32,549 bases of DNA from DASVEE01 sp036399695 (GTDB lineage Bacteria; Acidobacteriota; Thermoanaerobaculia; Gp7-AA8), in contig DASWMP010000379.1 in the NCBI GenBank assembly GCA_036399695.1, positions 1 to 32,549 on the forward strand, read 5' to 3'. The notes under the pieces are model-generated. The model made no database searches, had not been told where the DNA came from, and saw only the letters and a list, made by a program, of their open reading frames with translations. Within the stretch, counting starts at the first letter, position 1. Each line of letters starts with the position of its first letter. Positions 14,773 to 21,925 of this stretch are shown here, in pieces. Made by a program: the position numbers and the translations under genes.

Positions 14773-14805
14773 CAAAAACAAAAGCGCCCCGCTTTCGCAG
14801 GGCGC
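14773..14805 (-). terminator. Intrinsic terminator of rplY
   Basis: On the minus strand GCGCCCTGC-GAAA-GCGGGGCGC forms a 9-bp stem (one G-T pair) with a GNRA tetraloop, followed by TTTTGTTTTT. It lies 29 bases after the rplY stop and is the clearest Rho-independent terminator in the window. Confidence 0.92.
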
Positions 14806-14834
14806 CTCGCGAAGAACAACAGAAAACGAGAACC

Positions 14835-15476
14835 TTACTTCTCGTCCTCGCCTTTGCCCTTCTTGATGACTTCCGGCTCGGCGGTGGCTTCGGGGGTGAC
14901 TTCGGCTTCCGCGCGGGCGTGGGTGACGCCGACGACGACACGATCGTCATCGTCCAGAACCTTCACTCCCTCGGGGAGCTGCAGGTCGGAAACGCGGATG
15001 AAGGCGTGGCCCTCGAGCTCCGTCACGTCGACGTCGATCGTGTCCGGAATAGCGTTCGGGAGGCACTCGACGTGAAGCTCGCGCACCTGCCAGTCGAGGA
15101 TGCCGCCCTCGTTCTTCACACCCTTGGAGATGCCGGTGAGGTGCACCGGGATCGTGACGCGCACCAGCTCGTCCATGACCACGCGGACGAAATCGATGTG
15201 CTGCATGCGACGCGTGATCGGATCGATCTGCAGGTCCTTGATCATCGCGTGGCGCTGCTGGTCGGTGCCGGCCATCTTCAGGAGGAAGATGGAACGGATG
15301 CCGTGCTCGCTTTTGTGGATCAGTTCGGTGACTGCCTTGCGATCGACCGTAATCGCCACCGGCTCGCGGTGGCCGCCGTAAACGACCGCCGGGACTTTCT
15401 CTGCTGCACGAAGCTTTCGCGCCACACCTTTGCCGGTGCTTTCGCGACGCGTGACTTCCAATGTGACCTCAGCCAT
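14835..15476 (-). CDS. rplY: 50S ribosomal protein L25/general stress protein Ctc
   Basis: 213 aa, the long (CTC/TL5) form with two domains. The N-terminal 5S-rRNA-binding domain (about 1-92) shows R-E-S-T-G-K-G-V-A-R-K-L-R, V-P-A-V-V-Y-G and I-D-P-I-T-R-R-M-Q-H-I-D-F. The C-terminal beta domain (about 95-185) ends with V-E-G-H-A-F-like and L-P-E-G-V-K-V-L segments, then an acidic tail. AAGGAG lies 8 bases before the ATG. It follows prs on the same strand, a common bacterial pairing, with a strong terminator after it. Confidence 0.95.
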   Translation of the reverse strand: MAEVTLEVTRRESTGKGVARKLRAAEKVPAVVYGGHREPVAITVDRKAVTELIHKSEHGIRSIFLLKMAGTDQQRHAMIKDLQIDPITRRMQHIDFVRVVMDELVRVTIPVHLTGISKGVKNEGGILDWQVRELHVECLPNAIPDTIDVDVTELEGHAFIRVSDLQLPEGVKVLDDDDRVVVGVTHARAEAEVTPEATAEPEVIKKGKGEDEK

Positions 15477-15589
15477 GGGACTGCTCCTTATGCCAGTTTC
15501 GACAGAAGCGCGTTAAGGGCGCATCTGGAGTGAATATTCCAGTGAGGGATCCGGGCGCGGGGCCGGCGGCCCCGATTCCTGCCTCAAAG

Positions 15590-16534
15590 CTACATCTCGA
15601 AGAGCGACGACACCGAGTCCTCGCTGTGGATCCTCTTGATCGCCTCGGCCAGCAGTCCGGCGATGGAGAGGGACTTGAGGCGCGAGCAATCGGCCTCCTT
15701 CTCCTGCGTCGGGATCGTGTTGGTCGTGATGACCTGGTGAAGACGCGAATTGTTGATCCGCTCGATGGCGGGGCCGGACAGCACGGCGTGCGTGCAGGCG
15801 GCGGAGATCGACTTCGCGCCGTTGCGGAACAGCGCCTCCACCGAATGAATGAGCGTGCCGGCGGTGTCGATGATGTCGTCGACGATGAAGACGTTCCGCC
15901 CTTCGACCTCACCGATGATGTTCATCACCTCGGTCTGGTTCGCGGCGAAGCGGCGCTTGTCGATGATGGCCAGCGACGCGCCGAGGCGCTTGGCGTAGGC
16001 GCGGGCGCGCTCCACGCCGCCGGCGTCCGGCGAGACGATCGTCAGGTCCTCGAGCTCGAGCGACTTGAGATGGCCGACCAGCACCGGTGCGGCGAAGAGG
16101 TGATCGACCGGGATGTTGAAGAAGCCCTGAATCTGCGCGGCGTGCAGATCGATCGTGAGCACGCGGTCGGCGCCGGCCCGGCTGATCAGGTCCGCCACGA
16201 GCTTGGCCGTAATCGGCACGCGGGGCTTGTCCTTGCGATCCTGCCTCGCGTAGCCGTAGTACGGCAGCACCGCGGTGATGCGCCGCGCCGAGGAGCGCTT
16301 GAACGCATCGAGCATGATCAGCAGCTCCATCAGGTGATCGTTGACGGAGGGGGGGCAGGTCGGCTGGATGATGAACACATCCGCGCCGCGCACGTTCTCG
16401 TCGATCTGCACGTAGTTCTCGCCATCCGAGAAGCCATACAAACTGACGTGCCCCGGCGTGACGCCGAGCTGCGTGCAGATCTCTTCAGTGAGGGCTGGGT
16501 GAGAGCGTCCGGAGAAAATCTTCAGTTCCCGCAA
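15590..16534 (-). CDS. prs: Ribose-phosphate pyrophosphokinase (PRPP synthetase)
   Basis: 314 aa, full length. It makes PRPP from ribose-5-phosphate and ATP for nucleotide, His and Trp synthesis. Diagnostic segments are F-S-D-G-E (residue about 35), P-Y-Y-G-Y-A-R-Q-D-R-K, the D-L-H-A-A-Q-I-Q-G-F-F catalytic/flap region, V-S-P-D-A-G-G-V-E-R-A and the PRPP loop V-D-D-I-I-D-T-A-G-T-L. The start is TTG at 16534: the conserved L-K-I-F-S-G-R begins four codons in and no ATG or GTG fits. A perfect minus-strand TATAAT lies only 8 bases upstream, suggesting a leaderless or very short-leader mRNA. Confidence 0.96.
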   Translation of the reverse strand: MRELKIFSGRSHPALTEEICTQLGVTPGHVSLYGFSDGENYVQIDENVRGADVFIIQPTCPPSVNDHLMELLIMLDAFKRSSARRITAVLPYYGYARQDRKDKPRVPITAKLVADLISRAGADRVLTIDLHAAQIQGFFNIPVDHLFAAPVLVGHLKSLELEDLTIVSPDAGGVERARAYAKRLGASLAIIDKRRFAANQTEVMNIIGEVEGRNVFIVDDIIDTAGTLIHSVEALFRNGAKSISAACTHAVLSGPAIERINNSRLHQVITTNTIPTQEKEADCSRLKSLSIAGLLAEAIKRIHSEDSVSSLFEM

Positions 16535-16542
16535 GCGCGCGA

Positions 16543-16548
16543 ATTATA
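16543..16548 (-). promoter_or_regulatory. -10 box of prs (TATAAT)
   Basis: A perfect minus-strand TATAAT, eight bases before the TTG start of prs. No good -35 hexamer is found 16-18 bases upstream, where the sequence is GC-rich. The expected transcription start coincides with or abuts the start codon. Confidence 0.5.
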
Positions 16549-16558
16549 CAGATGAACA

Positions 16559-16690
16559 GGGATCGGGGCCCGGGGCCTTGGGCCCGGGCGGTTTTTAATT
16601 CACCCGGACCGTCAAAAACAGCACCGCCCTCCCCCCGAACCTCGGGCCTGACCCCCACCGGGCCCCGGGCCCCGGCACCTGGGCCCTTTT
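16559..16690. repeat. GC-rich GGGCCC palindromic spacer between prs and the 104-aa gene
   Basis: Nested palindromes of GGGCCC/CCCGGG type (GGGGCCCGGGGCC with TTGGGCCCGGGC, and CCGGGCCCCGGGCCCCGG) occupy the divergent gap. Hairpins followed by TTTTT (16590-16594) and TTTTTT (16687-16692) read as terminators on the plus strand, although no plus-strand gene ends here. It may insulate the two divergent transcripts or be a dispersed repeat. Confidence 0.45.
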
Positions 16691-16710
16691 TTGCTAGAAG
16701 GACATCGACA

Positions 16711-17025
16711 ATGGTCACCCCCGACGAGCAGTTCGAGTCGACCCTGATCCGGCGCGGCGTCACCGCCGGGACGTTTCGCGAGATCGAGCAGTTTGCGCAG
16801 TCGCTGGAGGATCGTCCCCTGGACAAGCTCCTGTCCGACCTGCCGGGATTTGCGCGGCTTTCGGACACGAAGTTCAACCTCGCGCGGCAGGTCCTGCGGC
16901 GCCGGGTGAGGACAATGCCGGTGGTCGAACGGGAGCAGTTGCGGCTCTTCGCGGCCGAGGTGGCGTCCGAGACGGACGAAAACGTCAGCGGCCGGATCGA
17001 GGCGATCTTCACCGAAATCGTGTAA
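16711..17025 (+). CDS. Small uncharacterised helical protein (104 aa)
   Basis: Predominantly helical, charged and cytoplasmic, without signal peptide or recognised motif. The ATG at 16711 is preceded by AGAAGGA at 9 bases. It is followed after 9 bases by a membrane-protein gene, so the two are probably an operon. Function unknown. Confidence 0.6.
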   Translation: MVTPDEQFESTLIRRGVTAGTFREIEQFAQSLEDRPLDKLLSDLPGFARLSDTKFNLARQVLRRRVRTMPVVEREQLRLFAAEVASETDENVSGRIEAIFTEIV

Positions 17026-17034
17026 CGTCGGCGG

Positions 17035-17469
17035 GTGGAAGCCGAAGCCGTCCGTCGCCGCTCCCCTGTCCGTTCCTTCGTCGGCACTCTCTTGCTCTGC
17101 GCGCTCGCGTTCGGAATCGGCTACGTGCCGCAACGCTGGGCTCTCCGCCAGACGCGGAACGAGCTCACCCTCACGAAGGACGACGCCGCCCTTACGGATC
17201 TCCACCGCCGCCTCGGCGTGGCCGCCCTCGCCGCCCAGCGGCTCGACTCCTCCTCCGCCACGGTGGCCGCCAGCCAGTTCTTCGACGGCCTGCGCGCTTA
17301 CCTGACCACCCATAACCTGCCGGACGAGCCCCGCACGCGCATTGCCCTGGAGTCCTACCTCGGAGAGCGCGACGCGATCGTCGCCGCCCTGGCCCAGGGG
17401 AACCCCAACGCCGCCACCAGGCTGGGGGATCTCTATCTGACGATGGATCAGGTGCTGCGGAGACGGTGA
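17035..17469 (+). CDS. Single-pass membrane protein, unknown function (144 aa)
   Basis: The GTG start is 9 bases after the preceding stop. A basic N-terminus precedes one hydrophobic segment (about residues 16-31, V-G-T-L-L-L-C-A-L-A-F-G-I-G-Y-V). The remaining about 110 residues are helical, with a coiled-coil-like Q-T-R-N-E-L-T-L-T-K stretch, and probably face the periplasm. No family recognised. Cotranscription with the 104-aa gene is likely. Confidence 0.65.
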   Translation: MEAEAVRRRSPVRSFVGTLLLCALAFGIGYVPQRWALRQTRNELTLTKDDAALTDLHRRLGVAALAAQRLDSSSATVAASQFFDGLRAYLTTHNLPDEPRTRIALESYLGERDAIVAALAQGNPNAATRLGDLYLTMDQVLRRR

Positions 17470-17527
17470 AGCGGAAACCGCGCTGGCGCGCAATCAGCAC
17501 TACTGCCGAGCTCGGAGGACCCGATCC

Positions 17528-17809
17528 ATGAAACGAATGCTCGTTGCACTCTGCGCCGTTTCCCTGCTGGCTGCCTGTGAGGTCAAAAAGACCGGCCAGG
17601 ACACCTACAAGGTAGAGACGAACGAAGTGAACACCAAGGAAATCGAGGCGAACGCCCGCGATGCCGCCCAGGAGACGAAGACCGCCGCCCAGGAATTCGG
17701 CAAGGACGCCAAGGAAGCTGGCCGCGACGCCGCCAAGGCCACCGGCACGGCGCTCGAGAAGGCCGGTAAGAAGATGCAGGAGCACGCCAAGCCGGGCGAT
17801 CAGAAATAG
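17528..17809 (+). CDS. Small Lys/Ala-rich lipoprotein (93 aa)
   Basis: The signal peptide ends in L-L-A-A-C (Cys17). The mature chain is a hydrophilic amphipathic helix built from repeated (A-x-x-A/x-K) units such as D-A-A-Q-E-T-K-T-A-A-Q and K-D-A-K-E-A-G-R-D-A-A-K, resembling LEA-like or apolipoprotein-like helices. GGAGG (17514-17518) lies 9 bases before the ATG. An envelope-stress or membrane-surface role is a guess. Confidence 0.8.
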   Translation: MKRMLVALCAVSLLAACEVKKTGQDTYKVETNEVNTKEIEANARDAAQETKTAAQEFGKDAKEAGRDAAKATGTALEKAGKKMQEHAKPGDQK

Positions 17810-17843
17810 GACCTCCGTCGTGCCCCGCGCTACCATGCAGGCC

Positions 17844-18230
17844 ATGAAGAAAGTCCTGCCGTTGCTCCTGACGACGGTTGCCCTGCTCATGCTCTTCAAC
17901 TGCGCTGCAGCCGGTACCACGCCGACCTTCGAAGACCGCGACTGGACCTACGTCTCCCGCGACGCGCAGCCGACGATCCGTTTCTCGTCGGCTACGCACG
18001 AAGTCACCGGCTCGACCGGCTGCAACCAGCTCTCCGGCACCTACACCATCACCGGCACGTCCTTGACGTTCGGCCCCCTCGCCACGACCAAACGCGCCTG
18101 CGAAGGCCCGGTGATGCAGGTAGAGCGCGAGCTCCTGCAGGGTCTTCAGCACGCCCGCCGCTGGGCCGTCCGCGATGGTGAGCTGGAGCTCACCGACGAC
18201 GCCGGCGGGGTGGTGGCGCGGTTCCGGTAG
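17844..18230 (+). CDS. META-domain (HslJ-like) envelope protein
   Basis: 128 aa. The hydrophobic N-terminus (M-K-K-V-L-P-L-L-L-T-T-V-A-L-L-M-L-F-N-C) is a signal peptide with a weak lipobox. The rest is a META domain: the Trp strand, S-T-G-C-N-Q-L-S-G-T-Y, L-T-F-G-P-L-A-T-T-K-R-A-C and a final E-L-E-L-T-D. The two conserved cysteines are present. META/HslJ proteins are exported small beta-barrel-like proteins tied to heat or drug stress; the molecular role is unclear. Another ATG three codons upstream is equally possible. Confidence 0.8.
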   Translation: MKKVLPLLLTTVALLMLFNCAAAGTTPTFEDRDWTYVSRDAQPTIRFSSATHEVTGSTGCNQLSGTYTITGTSLTFGPLATTKRACEGPVMQVERELLQGLQHARRWAVRDGELELTDDAGGVVARFR

Positions 18231-18297
18231 CGACGGACACAATCACCCTTTCTCCTGCCCGAGATCAACGACTTCCAGACGCTTACGCGTCCACCGT

Positions 18298-18469
18298 CCG
18301 CCGAGTTTGGAGTGCGGCAGCGACGCTTCATCAGTTGCCGCTTTCACATAGTCGCGGCGGCGAGCCGCGACCCGCGTGGTGCACCAGCAAGCGGGCGGAA
18401 GCTCGACGCTTCCGCTATCGGAAAGCGGCAGGCTGGTGAACCGTCGCTGCCGCACTCCAAACTCCGCGG
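18298..18469. repeat. MITE/REP-like palindrome with GGAGTGCGG core, copy 1 (172 bp)
   Basis: Outer arms of 32 bases (18298-18329 and 18438-18469) match as reverse complements at 30 positions, containing GAGTTTGGAGTGCGGCAGCG. Inner arms (18332-18351 and 18415-18435, core TGCCGCTTTC) also pair, and GTGGTGCACCA lies near the apex. The whole element could fold into one long branched hairpin. It fills the 315-base gap between two convergent genes, which holds no coding sequence. No clear target-site duplication is visible. Confidence 0.75.
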
Positions 18470-18545
18470 CACCCGGTGACAACCGGCTGCGACCCGTGTC
18501 CCGAACTTGCTTGAGCTAGATGCACTCAATCTGACAATTCACGGA

Positions 18546-20567
18546 TCACAACCGCGCGAGCACCTGTCGGGCGTTCGCAAGCTCGTTGGCGAACCGTGCT
18601 TCGGGGGCGCGCTCGATGTAGTCGCTCAGCGCCTTCCTCGCGATGTCCCGCCGCCCGCGGTTGGCGGCCACGAGACCGAGGTTGTACAACGCGTCGAGCT
18701 GTTGCGGGTCTAGGGCCACGGCTTTCGACCAGAGCGTGATGGCGGCGTCGTAGTTGCCGGCCTGCGCCTCGACGACGCCCATCGTGTTCAGCGCCAGCGG
18801 GAGGCGGTCGTTCAAAGCCAGTGCGCGGGTGAGATAGCCGCGGGCGCGGGCGGCGTCGCCGGCTCTCAGCGCGACAATACCTAAGTTCTGGAACGCTTTG
18901 GCGTTATCCGCGTCGAGGGCCAGCACCCGCTCGAACTGGGCCATGGCTCCTCGGATGTCGCCGTTATCGGCCAGGGCGATGCCGTAGGCGTTGAGCAGGT
19001 CGGGATCGTCCTTGCTCGCAAACGGCCGGAGGACCTCGACGGCGTCGCGGGCGCGGCCTGACTCGCTGAGCATCAGGCCGAGGCGGATACGCATGGCGTC
19101 GCTCGCCTCGCCCGTTGCGATCTGCCGCTCCAGGACGGCGATGGCCTCCGCCGGCTTCTCAGCCTGGCCGAGGAAGAAAGCCAGCATCTCCTGGGCGAGC
19201 TGCATGTCCGGCCGCTGGCGCACGAGTCCTCGGGCGAGCTCGAGGGCCCGCGGGAGGTTGCCGGTCTGATACGCGGCGATGGCTTCGTGGAGCTCGTTGT
19301 CCAGCCCGACGAGGTTCTTCGGATCGTCCGCGACCGTGAACGTCGTCTTCGTGGACGTGCCGGCCAGATAGCCCAGGCTGAGGAGATTCGCCTGCTGCTC
19401 GGCCGAGACGTTGCCGCGCGTGCTCACCGGCGCCGGCGCGTCCGCCTTCAGAAGGTTGCGTAGCGCGACCACGTTGCGGCGGTCGTCCTGGTAACGGTTC
19501 GCCTTTTCGTCCGGCAGCGCGTAAAGCTCCGGCAGCGGCAGTTGGATGAGCTTCCGGCCGTTGGCGATGACGCCGACGAGCGGCGCCCAGCCGCGGTTCA
19601 GCGACGCGGAAAGCGCCTCGAAGTAGGTGTGACCCCGCTCCCCTTCGGCGAACAGCGAGAGCCCCTTCCACTCGGCCGGCTTCTCGATCCGGGCGCGCTC
19701 GAGGATCGTTGGGGCGATGTCGATGTGGCGCACGTAGCGCTCGTCCTTTGCCGCTTTACGCGAGCCGTCGATGACGAGCAGCGGCACGGCGAGCGTCGAT
19801 TCGTAGGCGAAGAGGCCGTGGGTCTTCTCGCCATGATCGCCCAGCGCTTCGCCGTGATCGGCGGTGATGATGACGAGCGCGTCGGGGCTCTGCTCGAGGA
19901 TCGGGCCGAGCGTGGCGGCGAGCATGGCGTCGACCGCGGCGATCTCGCCGAGGTACGGGTCCTTCGCGTACTGCTCGCGATAAGGCGACGGCGGCGTGTA
20001 GGGAGCGTGCGGCTCGTACAGATGGAGGAACATGAAGCGCGGCCGGCCGCTCTTCGTCTCCCACCATGTCCGCGCCGCGGCCAGGGTCTCGCTGCCGGGC
20101 CGTTCCTGCACGGCAAAGTCGAGCGGGCCGGTCGCGGCATGGTAGCGATCGTCGTAGACGTCGAAACCGCGGTCGAGCCCGAACCGTGAATCGAGCGGGA
20201 AGGCGCTGACGAACGCGCCGGTGGCGAAGCCGCCGTTGTGCAGGATGGCGGCGAGCGTGGTGTGGGTGACGTCGAGGGCGAAGCCGGCGTTGTCGCGGAT
20301 GCCGTGCTGCCACGGGTACAACCCCGTGAGGATGTTGGCGTGCGACGGCAGCGTGACGACGTTGTGCGCGTGGGCCCGGGTGAAGACGGTGCCACGCGCG
20401 GCCAGGGAGTCGAGGAAGGGCGTGCGGACGGTCTTGTTGCCGGCATAGCCCAAGGCGTCGGCGCGCAGCGTGTCGATGGTGATGAGGATGACGTCCGCCG
20501 GCCGCTTCTCGCGGCGCGCACAGGTGAGGGTAAGCAGCATCGCCAGGGCGATGACGATCCGACGCAT
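18546..20567 (-). CDS. Lipid-anchored sulfatase-superfamily hydrolase with C-terminal TPRs (copy 1)
   Basis: 673 aa from ATG 20567. The lipobox is L-T-L-T-C (Cys16). Residues about 24-390 form an alkaline-phosphatase/sulfatase domain with the first metal motif I-D-T-L-R-A-D (D32) and second metal motif A-D-H-G-E-A-L-G-D-H-G. The nucleophile position is T72 in T-L-P-S-H, not the C/S-x-P-x-R of formylglycine sulfatases. Thr nucleophiles are typical of phosphodiesterase/phosphotransferase members, so sulfatase activity is doubtful. From about residue 450 the protein is tetratricopeptide repeats. It starts 22 bases from the divergent M20 peptidase gene. A paralogue lies at 21926-24010. Confidence 0.85.
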   Translation of the reverse strand: MRRIVIALAMLLTLTCARREKRPADVILITIDTLRADALGYAGNKTVRTPFLDSLAARGTVFTRAHAHNVVTLPSHANILTGLYPWQHGIRDNAGFALDVTHTTLAAILHNGGFATGAFVSAFPLDSRFGLDRGFDVYDDRYHAATGPLDFAVQERPGSETLAAARTWWETKSGRPRFMFLHLYEPHAPYTPPSPYREQYAKDPYLGEIAAVDAMLAATLGPILEQSPDALVIITADHGEALGDHGEKTHGLFAYESTLAVPLLVIDGSRKAAKDERYVRHIDIAPTILERARIEKPAEWKGLSLFAEGERGHTYFEALSASLNRGWAPLVGVIANGRKLIQLPLPELYALPDEKANRYQDDRRNVVALRNLLKADAPAPVSTRGNVSAEQQANLLSLGYLAGTSTKTTFTVADDPKNLVGLDNELHEAIAAYQTGNLPRALELARGLVRQRPDMQLAQEMLAFFLGQAEKPAEAIAVLERQIATGEASDAMRIRLGLMLSESGRARDAVEVLRPFASKDDPDLLNAYGIALADNGDIRGAMAQFERVLALDADNAKAFQNLGIVALRAGDAARARGYLTRALALNDRLPLALNTMGVVEAQAGNYDAAITLWSKAVALDPQQLDALYNLGLVAANRGRRDIARKALSDYIERAPEARFANELANARQVLARL

Positions 20568-20589
20568 CCTTCCATTATCATCGCGGAAG

Positions 20590-21822
20590 ATGACGAAGCG
20601 ATTCGCGGTCCTGCTCCTGCTCCTCGCCGCCTGCCGCACCACGCCCACTCCCTCCCCCGTCGCCAGGCCCGACGTCGAGGCGATGCGCACGCTCATGCAG
20701 CGCGACGATCTGGTCCGCGCGTCCGCGTTCGTCGACCGCGATCGCGACGCCACGATCGCCCAGTGGCGCACGATCACGGAGATCCCGGCACCCTCCGGCC
20801 ATGAAGCGCAGCGCGGTGAGCTCGTCGAGCGGCTGCTCCGCGAGTACGGCCTCGCGGACGTGCAGCACGACTCCGTCGGCAACGTCTTCGGGACGTACAA
20901 AGGCACCGGCGGCGGCAAGCACGTGGTCTTCGACGCGCATCTCGATACGGTCTTCCCGCTCTCCACGCCGCTGACGACGCGGATCGAGAACGGGAAGATC
21001 TACGCCCCCGGCGTCGGCGACGACACGCGCAACGTGATCGCGCTGCTCGCGCAGGTCCGCGCGATGCGCGACGCAAACGTGCAGACGAAGGGGGACGTCA
21101 CGTTCGTCTTCACGGTACAGGAGGAGACGAATTTCGCCGGGATCGACGAGTTCCTGAAAAACCACGGGAAGTCGATCGATCGTTACGTGACGCTCGACGG
21201 CGGCTACCGCGGCTTCACGTACGGCGGCATCGGGATCTACTGGTATCGCTATCACCTGATCGGCCCCGGCGGCCACACGCGCTCGGACAATCCCCCCTAT
21301 TCGGCCACGCTCCCGGCCGCCCGCGCGATCGAGCGCATTTACGCGCTGAAGCTGCCGCGCAGTACGTGGATGAACATCGGGATGCTGGGCGCCGGCGACG
21401 TCTTCAACGCAAAGGCGTCCGACGCCTGGTTCACGACGGACCTGCGCTCGAACGACCAGCAATCCCTCGACTGGCTGGACGCTGAAGTCGCGCGCATCGT
21501 GGACGAGGAAGCGCACCGCGTCGGGATGACGGTGAAACGTGACATGGATTCGAAGAGTCAGGTGGCGAGCCTCCCCGGCCATCGCAACTCCGAGATGGTC
21601 AACCGCGCGGAAGCGGTCTGGCGCGCGTTCGGTTTCGACCCGCCGATCACGGATACGGCGTCGAATCACACGAGCGCAGCGCTGATCGCAGGAATACCGG
21701 CGATCGGCACAGGCACGACGCCCTGCGAAGGCTCGCACTCAGCGGATGAGTCGTGCGAAATCGACCCGATCTTCACCGGCATCAAACGCAACATCGTCCT
21801 GGCCGTCGCACTGAGCGAATAG
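20590..21822 (+). CDS. M20-family metallopeptidase, lipoprotein
   Basis: 410 aa. The lipobox L-L-A-A-C gives Cys15. The catalytic domain has the metal ligands of M20: H-L-D (D-A-H-L-D-T-V-F), the bridging Asp in G-V-G-D-D-T-R-N, the E-E pair in V-Q-E-E-T-N-F-A-G, L-D-G-G, and the last His in E-G-S-H-S-A-D-E. The dimerisation insert shows G-P-G-G-H-T-R-S-D-N-P. It resembles peptidase T/CPG2-type aminopeptidases or carboxypeptidases and probably trims peptides in the periplasm. The ATG is set by the signal peptide; no leader with a clear ribosome site exists between it and the divergent gene. Confidence 0.88.
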   Translation: MTKRFAVLLLLLAACRTTPTPSPVARPDVEAMRTLMQRDDLVRASAFVDRDRDATIAQWRTITEIPAPSGHEAQRGELVERLLREYGLADVQHDSVGNVFGTYKGTGGGKHVVFDAHLDTVFPLSTPLTTRIENGKIYAPGVGDDTRNVIALLAQVRAMRDANVQTKGDVTFVFTVQEETNFAGIDEFLKNHGKSIDRYVTLDGGYRGFTYGGIGIYWYRYHLIGPGGHTRSDNPPYSATLPAARAIERIYALKLPRSTWMNIGMLGAGDVFNAKASDAWFTTDLRSNDQQSLDWLDAEVARIVDEEAHRVGMTVKRDMDSKSQVASLPGHRNSEMVNRAEAVWRAFGFDPPITDTASNHTSAALIAGIPAIGTGTTPCEGSHSADESCEIDPIFTGIKRNIVLAVALSE

Positions 21823-21844
21823 GCTGACGGCGGCGGGCGGCCGG

Positions 21845-21908
21845 ATCTCGGAGTGCGGTGTTTTACACGTGTACCAGAGCGGTGGCGTTCGCCACCGCAC
21901 TCCGAGAT
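21845..21908. repeat. REP-like palindrome with GGAGTGCGG core, copy 2
   Basis: ATCTCGGAGTGCGGTG (21845-21860) and its perfect 16-base reverse complement (21893-21908) enclose a second perfect hairpin GCGGTGGCG-TT-CGCCACCGC (21879-21898) that competes for the same right arm. It lies between two convergent stops (M20 peptidase and sulfatase copy 2). It shares GGAGTGCGG with the 18298 element. Confidence 0.75.
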
Positions 21909-21925
21909 GCTTCACGTCTCCGAGG

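Noticed and set aside
16559..16692. Plus-strand terminators before 16711
   Set aside because: Hairpin plus T-runs are present, but no plus-strand gene ends upstream of them, so they are listed as a repeat rather than as terminators.
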